From NCBI RefSeq assembly GCF_945901735.1, contig NZ_CAMDLM010000018.1, positions 16,279 to 80,278 of the forward strand: a stretch of DNA of 64,000 bases, read 5' to 3'. A model generated the notes under the pieces. The model did not search any database. It saw only the letters and a list, made by a program, of their open reading frames with translations, and was not told the origin of the DNA. The first letter of the stretch is position 1; the number at the start of each line of letters is the position of its first letter. This document shows, piece by piece, positions 58,111-64,000 of this stretch. Source of the stretch: Limnohabitans sp. Rim8 (GTDB taxonomy: Bacteria > Pseudomonadota > Gammaproteobacteria > Burkholderiales > Burkholderiaceae_C). The position numbers were made by a program, and so were the translations under genes.

Positions 58111-60318
58111 TCAGGACGGCGAAGCAGGGGCCGCCGCGGCCGGTGCAGTGGGCTGCGCCACAGCCTGCTGGCGCCTGAGCAGTTGCTCTGGCGTTCCCTG
58201 GGCTGCAACCTTGCCTTGCTCGATCACGATGATCTTGTTGACCATTTGCAGCAAGCTCGCCTTGTGTGTGATGGTGACAAAGGTGCGTTGGCCAATTTCG
58301 CTGCCGATTTTTTGCAACAGCGCGGTTTCCGCGCCCTGGTCCATGGCGCTGGTGGCTTCGTCGAACAGCAAAATTTGCGGCTTGCGTAAAAGTGCCCTGG
58401 CAATCGCCACGGCCTGTCTCTGGCCGCCCGACAGGCCTTCGCCGCGCTCGCCCAGTCGCAGGCCATAGCCTTCGGGGTGCTGCTTGACGAAGTCGTCGAC
58501 GCCGGCAATCTGTGCGGCGTGCAGAATTTCGGCGTCATTCGGGTAGTCGCCGCCCAAGGCGATGTTTTGTTTGATCGTGCCGCCAATGAGCCAGACATCT
58601 TGCAAGACAACGCCCAGAGCCCGACGCAAGTCGGCTGGATCGATCTGGCGCACGTCCACACCGTCGATGAGCACCGAGCCCGAGTCCGGTTTGTAAAGGC
58701 CCAAAATCAGTTTGGAGACCGTTGTCTTGCCCGAGCCGACCTTGCCGATGATGGCCACCTTGTCACCCGGGGCGATTTGAAAAGACACGTCGTCCAGCGT
58801 CGGGCGCGAAGCGCCGGGGTAGCTGAAGGTGACGTTGCGAAACTCGATCGCGCCCTTGAACTCAGGCCGGCTCAGGAACACCTGACCATGGGCGTGTTCA
58901 CGCTCGTGCGACATCAGGAGGTTCAGCGCTTTGTAGCTGGTGCTGGTCTGGTTGATTCGGGTGAGTAGTTGCGTGATTTGCGCCATGGGGGCAATCGCCC
59001 GGCCCGCCAAAATTGTGCAGGCGATGATGGCGCCAAAGCCGAGCTGGCCATCACGAACCAGCAAAGCGCCGATGGCAATCACGCCGACTTGAACAAACTG
59101 CTGCGCCATGTTGGCCACGTTGGTCGCCAGTTGCGCCAACATGCGGGATTTAAGACCAATGTGCGATTGGTGCGATACCGCGTCCTGCCAGCGCCGGCGC
59201 ATCATTGAGCCGGCGCCCAGCGATTTGATGGTTTCCAGGCCGTTGAGTGTTTCGACCAAAATGGCGTGCTTGTGGTGGCCGTCCTCCTGCGACTCTTTGA
59301 CCAAGCGGCTCAGTTGGGGCTGTACCGCCAAGCCCGACAACAGCATCACCGGAATGGCCAAAAACGGCACCCAAAACAGCGGCCCGCCAATGAGCCAAAT
59401 CACGAACAAAAACAAGATGGCAAAAGGGATGTCGATGAAGGTCGTCAGAGTGGCCGAGGTCAGGAAGTCACGGATCGACTCGAACTCCTTCATCATGCTG
59501 GCCACGGCGCCACTGCTGCCCCGGCGCGACTGCAGCTTGGCGTCCAGCATGTGTTCAAACAAGCTGTCGGCAATCGCCGCATCGGCCTTGGCGCTGGCCA
59601 AGTCCAGAAAGTAGCCTCGCAGCGTGCGAATGGCAAAGTCACTCACAAAGATGATCGCCACGCCGATCAACAACGCCACCAAAGTATCGGTGGCGTTGTT
59701 GGGGATGACTCTGTCGTAAACAATCATCGAAAAGACCGAACTTGCCAGTGCAAACACGTTGACCAACAGCGCCGCCATACCCACTTGGATATAGATCCAG
59801 CGTGTACGTAAAATCGGTCCCCAGAACCAATGGCCATGGCGGCCCTGACCCGCTGTAGGGGCCGATTCGTCGCCGGCGCCGAGTTTGCCCAGATCGCGCT
59901 TGGACAGGCACAGGCAACGGCCAGTCAGCCGGCCAAAAAGGTCCTGTTTGGAGGTCCATTCGGGCTTGTCTGAACGATTGGGATCCACCACCAGCAGCAA
60001 GCCTTCATCGTTGACCGAAAGCAGTGCCAACGCGCCAACTTCGTGTGTCAGGCAAATGGCTGGCAATTCGGGCAGCGAACTCAGGGCGCTGTCGTGCTCG
60101 TTGATCTCGACCTCGTAGCCCAAGCTGTCTGCGGCCTCGAGCAGATCGTCTTCGGTCCAAAAGCCCAGTGAGCCATTGATGCGCGCGCGCAGCGAGTTCG
60201 ATGACATGGGCTGCTCGTGCCAAGCCAGGACAGCCCTCAGGCAGGCCTCCAGTGCATCGATCTGTTGGGGAATGGATTCGTTGTTCATGCGTTGAGGTTC
60301 ACTGGGTTCGACGGACAT
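58111..60318 (-). CDS. Type I secretion ABC transporter/permease (LapB-like)
   Basis: A fused exporter of about 735 residues. Residues about 10-150 are a C39-like domain that lacks the catalytic cysteine, as in exporters of RTX adhesins and toxins, where it binds substrate instead of cleaving it. Six membrane helices follow at about 170-440. The ATPase has Walker A GKVGSGKTT (about 520), signature LSGGQRQAVAIARAL (about 630) and Walker B ILLFDEATSAMD (about 650). The ATG at 60318 was preferred to the TTG at 60333. The gene sits between the TolC-type and HlyD-type genes. Likely cargo: the three giant proteins nearby (inference). Confidence 0.93.
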   Translation of the reverse strand: MSVEPSEPQRMNNESIPQQIDALEACLRAVLAWHEQPMSSNSLRARINGSLGFWTEDDLLEAADSLGYEVEINEHDSALSSLPELPAICLTHEVGALALLSVNDEGLLLVVDPNRSDKPEWTSKQDLFGRLTGRCLCLSKRDLGKLGAGDESAPTAGQGRHGHWFWGPILRTRWIYIQVGMAALLVNVFALASSVFSMIVYDRVIPNNATDTLVALLIGVAIIFVSDFAIRTLRGYFLDLASAKADAAIADSLFEHMLDAKLQSRRGSSGAVASMMKEFESIRDFLTSATLTTFIDIPFAILFLFVIWLIGGPLFWVPFLAIPVMLLSGLAVQPQLSRLVKESQEDGHHKHAILVETLNGLETIKSLGAGSMMRRRWQDAVSHQSHIGLKSRMLAQLATNVANMAQQFVQVGVIAIGALLVRDGQLGFGAIIACTILAGRAIAPMAQITQLLTRINQTSTSYKALNLLMSHEREHAHGQVFLSRPEFKGAIEFRNVTFSYPGASRPTLDDVSFQIAPGDKVAIIGKVGSGKTTVSKLILGLYKPDSGSVLIDGVDVRQIDPADLRRALGVVLQDVWLIGGTIKQNIALGGDYPNDAEILHAAQIAGVDDFVKQHPEGYGLRLGERGEGLSGGQRQAVAIARALLRKPQILLFDEATSAMDQGAETALLQKIGSEIGQRTFVTITHKASLLQMVNKIIVIEQGKVAAQGTPEQLLRRQQAVAQPTAPAAAAPASPS

Positions 60319-60336
60319 CGTACCGAGCGACAAAAA

Positions 60337-61821
60337 TCAGTCACGGGGGACCGGCGTTTGCGCTGGTAAATTGAACAACGGTGTCAATTCGTCTGCCAGG
60401 TGCAACAGTCGGTAGCGGGAAAGGGAATGGTCGACCAGGCCGTCAACCAAGTCGCGGCCGGCTATGTAGAGCTCTTCTTGCGAGCGCAGCAGGTCCAGCA
60501 GGGTGCCTCGCCTGAAAGAGAACTGCTCACGCACCGCCTCCAAGGCCAGCGCGGCGACCTGCACGGCTTCCTTGCGGGCGTTCAGTGCGGCGGTGCTGTT
60601 GTTGACGTCAGACAGCGCTTGCGAAGAGGCGCGCTCGATCTGGCGCAGCAAGTTGTCCTGACCCAAGAGTGACTCGGTCACCCGCTGCTCGGCCTGGCGT
60701 TGCCGAGCGGCCTCGGCACCACCAGCGTAAAGGTTGTGGCGCACGCCCACGCCGGCTGTCCAGTCCAGACCGGGAACGCCGGGGCCACCCATGTCACGGC
60801 GGCGCGCGCTGAGGTCCAGGTAAAAGCTGGGCAGCATGGCAGCGGCAGCGGCTTTGGCTTCGCGGCTGGCGGCTTCGGTTTGAGCCTTGGCTTCTGACAG
60901 CAAAGGGCTGACTGCAAATGCTTGCGGTGCAGCCATTTTTGGCAGGTCAATCGGTGCGATTTCGGGCAGCGCGATTTGCCTTGGCGGTGGCGCAGAAAAC
61001 ATTTCACGGTACACCGCCTCTGCCGAAGTGAGGCGTATTTGCGCCGCAACCGCAGCCGACTGGGCGTCGGCCAGGCGCGCTCGCACGCGCAGCACATCGC
61101 TTTGAGAGCTGCCACCGAGTTGCTCGCGTTCTTCAATGAAGGACAGCACCTGCTGGCGCGACAAGGTGTTCATTTGCGTCACGCTCACCAACTGCTGCGC
61201 GCGAAACAGCTCCAGCCAAGCTGACATGACACGCAATGTGATTTCTGAGCGCTTGGAGTTGGAACGTGCGGCAGCAGCGTCTTCCAGTGCTGTGCGTGCC
61301 TCGGTTTTGTGGTTGACACCCCCAAAGTCATAAAGCAGTTGGCTGACAGTCACCGTCAATGCTTTGGATGGATCTTCATAGGCCGGCGTCTTGTTCCAAG
61401 GCGTATTCACTGCATCGTAGCGTCGGGTTCCGCTTTCAAGCTTGCTTGAGACCTGAGGCAAAAAACCGGCAAATGCCTCACGCGTAGCGGCAGCAGCCGT
61501 CAGGCGCTGCTCTTGGGCCAGTGCCACTTCTGGATGCGCCAGCACGGCGGTTCGTACGCCAGGGGTGATGCTGCCCAGGCTCACCCGGCTGGCCGGGCCA
61601 CTGGCCCAGTCCACCGCTTTTTCGAGGTAGCGAATCAACTGGTCGGCCACCGAGTTCACCCGCAACTGCTCGAAGGTGTTGGCGATTTTGCCGACCACGA
61701 CCGGCGCATCACCTGGCTTGTCTGCCGCCCAGGCCATCGCCGTACCGCAGGCCACCGCCAGGATCAGAGGCTTGAGTAAAAGCGCCCCCGTCAGGGGGCG
61801 CGGGAAACGCGGTAAATGCAT
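60337..61821 (-). CDS. TolC-family outer-membrane channel
   Basis: The outer-membrane component of the export system, 494 residues. It has a signal peptide (hydrophobic LTGALLLKPLILAVACGTAM with cleavage near AWAA) and the TolC-type duplicated helical arrangement, for example SVRTAVLAHPEVALAQEQRL-like VRTAVLAHPEVALAQ, LLYDFGGVNHKTEARTAL, and YAGGAEAARQRQAEQRV. The start ATG at 61821 overlaps the stop of the upstream adhesin gene by one base (TGATG), which argues for coupled translation. The ABC gene starts 18 bp after its stop. Confidence 0.9.
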   Translation of the reverse strand: MHLPRFPRPLTGALLLKPLILAVACGTAMAWAADKPGDAPVVVGKIANTFEQLRVNSVADQLIRYLEKAVDWASGPASRVSLGSITPGVRTAVLAHPEVALAQEQRLTAAAATREAFAGFLPQVSSKLESGTRRYDAVNTPWNKTPAYEDPSKALTVTVSQLLYDFGGVNHKTEARTALEDAAAARSNSKRSEITLRVMSAWLELFRAQQLVSVTQMNTLSRQQVLSFIEEREQLGGSSQSDVLRVRARLADAQSAAVAAQIRLTSAEAVYREMFSAPPPRQIALPEIAPIDLPKMAAPQAFAVSPLLSEAKAQTEAASREAKAAAAAMLPSFYLDLSARRRDMGGPGVPGLDWTAGVGVRHNLYAGGAEAARQRQAEQRVTESLLGQDNLLRQIERASSQALSDVNNSTAALNARKEAVQVAALALEAVREQFSFRRGTLLDLLRSQEELYIAGRDLVDGLVDHSLSRYRLLHLADELTPLFNLPAQTPVPRD

Positions 61822-64000
61822 CAAATGAAGGTCAATGCGGCGGGGGTGAGGTTGGCTGTGACATTTCCGGAGAAATCCAGCGCAATCACTTCGCTGAGGG
61901 CGGTGGTGCCTGTGGCAGAGTTGCTGTCGTACTGGATGCGCAACTGGGTGGTGTCAGTTCCCGTGACATATTTCACCAACATGTGGAGTTGGTTGTCAGT
62001 GACGGTGCCCAGGGTGTCGGCATCGGTAACGATGGCTAAACTACCGGCACCGCCCACGGTGGCACCTGCCGTTTTAGTTACCCCTACGTCAACAATGTGT
62101 TTTTTGCCATCAGCGGTAGCGAGCTCCGTTGTGCCTGCATCAAGACCGACTTCAAAAGTACTTACAAGCGAATCAATGATCAGCCTCACTGAAAAAGCTT
62201 TGCCTGTATTGGTAATAATTGGATTAACAACAGTTCCATCGTCTGGGGTGGCTAATGCTGCAAACTTGCCCGTTGGTATGTTGAACGACTCACTCAATGT
62301 ATCGATCCACACGGGTGCCGTGACGGTTTCCTGCAGCACATCATCGAAATATGAGAATGTTGCAACACTAACCTTTGTCAATGTTTTTGTCAGGTTCACG
62401 TTTGTTGCGTTGTAGGCCAAGTCAATGACAGCTCCAGTGATCTTGGATTCATCGACATACGCTGAATCAAAGGCCACGTCGAAATTGACCGTTGTCTTCC
62501 CATTCGTCGCATTTTGCGAGAGTGTCAGGTTTTCAAGTTCAACAAAACCCGCACCCGTGTCCGCAAGCGCACTCGAGGTATACCCGGATATCGTCTTCAA
62601 AATCGCCGACAGGTCAATCTTGTCTCCCGAGCCAAACCCGCCAATGAGGTCCGGCGCTGCAGCCGTCGATGCGCTGGCAGTGGCCAGCTTGACCGTGTCG
62701 TTGCCGCCGCCGCTGAGGTCGATGAAAGTGGACAAGGCGCTGCTGCTGGTCAGGGTGTCAGCGCCTGCAGTGCCCACCATCAGCGACTGGCTCAGCTGCG
62801 TTGCCGCGGTCGATGCATTGCCGGCCACGTCTATGGCGGCTTCGGCGGCCACATTGACCGTGAACAACTGGTCGGACGTGCTGCCAGGTGGCGTGACCAC
62901 CAAGGTGTAATTGGTGCTGCTCACGGCCGTGAACGTGCCCTTGGTCGTGCCCTGCGGCACCGCCACGTCGCTGGCATCAAAGCTTGTGACGGCTTCACTG
63001 AAAGCAAAGTTAAAGGTGTAGTTGCCAGGCGCTTTTGTCACGACCACGCTGGGCGCGGTGGCGTCCAGGGTGAATGCCAGCGGGTTGGAGGCACCGCTGG
63101 AATTGTCGGCCAGGTCAGTTTGCTGCACGCTGACCGACTTGGCCCCGTCACCGGTCACCGCAAAGCTGCTGCCGATGCCCGCGTTCCAGTCGGTGCCGTT
63201 GAGGCTGTACTGCCAGCTTGCGCCCGTTTCCAGACCCGACACGGTGACGGTGCCGACGTTGGTGATGCTGTCGTCCGCGCTGCCACTGTTGGTGTAGGCC
63301 AGTGTTGGCTTTGCCGCGACAGTGTCGAGCGTGAACGTGAACGCTGCCGACGCGCTGCTGGTGTTGCCTGTCACGTCAGTTTGTTTGACGCTGACCGACT
63401 TGGCGCCATCGCCCGTGACGGTAAAACTGGTGCCTGTACCCGGGGTCCAGGTGTTGCCATCGCTGCTGTACTGCCAGCTGGCGCCGGGCTCCAGGCCGCT
63501 CACGTTGACCGTGCCGACGTTGGTTTTTTTGTCGGTGTTCACGCCGCTGTCGGTGGCCAGACTCATGCTGGGCGCGGCGGCGGTGCTGTCGAGCGTGAAG
63601 GTCAGTGCGCTGGAAGCTGCACCCAGGTTGCCGGCCACGTCGGTTTGCCTGACGCTGACCGATTTGGCGCCATCGCCCGTGACGGCGAAACTGGTGCCGT
63701 TGCCGTCATTCCAGGTGCTGCCATCGGTGCTGTATTGCCAGCTGGAACCACCTTCCAGACCTGTGACGTTGACGGTGCCGACGTTGGTGATGGCGTCGTT
63801 GCTGAGCCCACTGTTGGTGGCCAAGGCGATGCCAGGTGCGGCCGGCGCAGCGGTGTCAAGCGTGAAACTCAGGGGCGCCGAGGTGCTGCTGACGTTGCCA
63901 GCGGCGTCGGTTTGTTTGACGATGATTGATTTATTGCCGTCGCCTGTGAGGGGGATGCTCGAGCCTGTGCCGGCGCTCCAAGAGTCACCGCTGTTGGTGC
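61821..64000 (-). CDS. Giant Ig-repeat adhesin, 3' part only
   Basis: The frame is open from the window edge at 64000 to the stop at 61821, so at least 726 C-terminal residues are present and the start is outside. From the edge to about 63045 it contains 88-residue repeats: ITNVGTVNVTGLE, SWQYSTDGSTWNDG, GDGAKSVSVRQTDVAGN, LTFTLD. A different Ig-like domain follows (YTFNFAFSEAVTSFDASDV), then an RTX-terminal type region (GTAGADTL, FIDLSGGGNDTVKLATA, GGFGSGDKIDLSAIL) and a final beta-rich domain. This is the layout of type I secreted adhesins whose C-terminus carries the export signal. It is the first visible gene of the export operon. Confidence 0.9.
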   Translation of the reverse strand, partial: TNSGDSWSAGTGSSIPLTGDGNKSIIVKQTDAAGNVSSTSAPLSFTLDTAAPAAPGIALATNSGLSNDAITNVGTVNVTGLEGGSSWQYSTDGSTWNDGNGTSFAVTGDGAKSVSVRQTDVAGNLGAASSALTFTLDSTAAAPSMSLATDSGVNTDKKTNVGTVNVSGLEPGASWQYSSDGNTWTPGTGTSFTVTGDGAKSVSVKQTDVTGNTSSASAAFTFTLDTVAAKPTLAYTNSGSADDSITNVGTVTVSGLETGASWQYSLNGTDWNAGIGSSFAVTGDGAKSVSVQQTDLADNSSGASNPLAFTLDATAPSVVVTKAPGNYTFNFAFSEAVTSFDASDVAVPQGTTKGTFTAVSSTNYTLVVTPPGSTSDQLFTVNVAAEAAIDVAGNASTAATQLSQSLMVGTAGADTLTSSSALSTFIDLSGGGNDTVKLATASASTAAAPDLIGGFGSGDKIDLSAILKTISGYTSSALADTGAGFVELENLTLSQNATNGKTTVNFDVAFDSAYVDESKITGAVIDLAYNATNVNLTKTLTKVSVATFSYFDDVLQETVTAPVWIDTLSESFNIPTGKFAALATPDDGTVVNPIITNTGKAFSVRLIIDSLVSTFEVGLDAGTTELATADGKKHIVDVGVTKTAGATVGGAGSLAIVTDADTLGTVTDNQLHMLVKYVTGTDTTQLRIQYDSNSATGTTALSEVIALDFSGNVTANLTPAALTFI
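63045..64000 (-). repeat. 88-residue (264-nt) Ig-like tandem repeats
   Basis: Copies begin at about 63821, 63557 and 63293 on the minus strand, with a further partial copy running off the edge. The core GDGAKSVSVxQTD is nearly invariant, and long stretches are identical at DNA level, which suggests recent amplification or gene conversion and makes copy-number errors in assembly likely. Confidence 0.88.

Overview
The window looks like a chromosomal segment of a betaproteobacterium, order Burkholderiales, most likely family Comamonadaceae. This rests on the gene content (PHA granule-region protein, NDUFA9-like protein beside a glutathione transferase, pteridine-reductase-like SDR beside two FolB-type proteins) and on codon use that is GC-rich at third positions. 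A freshwater genus such as Limnohabitans, Rhodoferax or Curvibacter is a guess, not something the sequence proves.

Positions 1-25834 are mostly ordinary housekeeping genes in short operons. They are: the end of an amino-acid ABC ATPase gene; pyrC, a DUF3025 gene and htpX; a minus-strand block of SDR, two FolB-type genes, ttcA, a DUF4136 lipoprotein and a histidine phosphatase; a MidA-type methyltransferase and DUF2905; a candidate structured RNA, a small unknown gene, infA and trxC; a minus-strand operon of M20 peptidase, M14/DUF2817 peptidase, NDUFA9-like protein, glutathione transferase and cca; a molybdopterin oxidoreductase; a lytic transglycosylase; a 5-formyl-THF cyclo-ligase and a TetR regulator; and nadK-recN-rapZ divergent from hrcA.

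Positions 25850-31222 are an accessory zone built around two tRNA genes. A tRNA with anticodon CAU is split after the anticodon by a 207-nt Azoarcus-type group I intron. About 2 kb downstream lies a second copy of the 3' half of the same tRNA, with the anticodon loop uninterrupted. Between the copies are remnants of an integrase, an IS3-type transposase and a serine hydrolase, plus one intact methyltransferase gene, which is the picture of a decayed integrated element. Then come a P1-family peptidase, an in-frame chimera of a peptide-transporter permease and a substrate-binding protein, tRNA-Arg(ACG) with its terminator, and a group II intron fragment that begins right after that terminator.

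Positions 31223-64000 are a type I secretion and surface-protein locus. Two huge genes lie on the plus strand: a 5421-residue RTX-repeat protein and a 3023-residue multidomain subtilisin-like protease with PPC, cadherin-like, RTX, SdrD-B and dockerin-like parts. Converging on them from the minus strand is an operon of a giant Ig-repeat adhesin (running off the window edge), a TolC-family channel, a LapB-type ABC exporter and an HlyD-family adaptor. The simplest reading is that this exporter secretes all three giant proteins, none of which starts with a visible signal peptide where the start can be seen.
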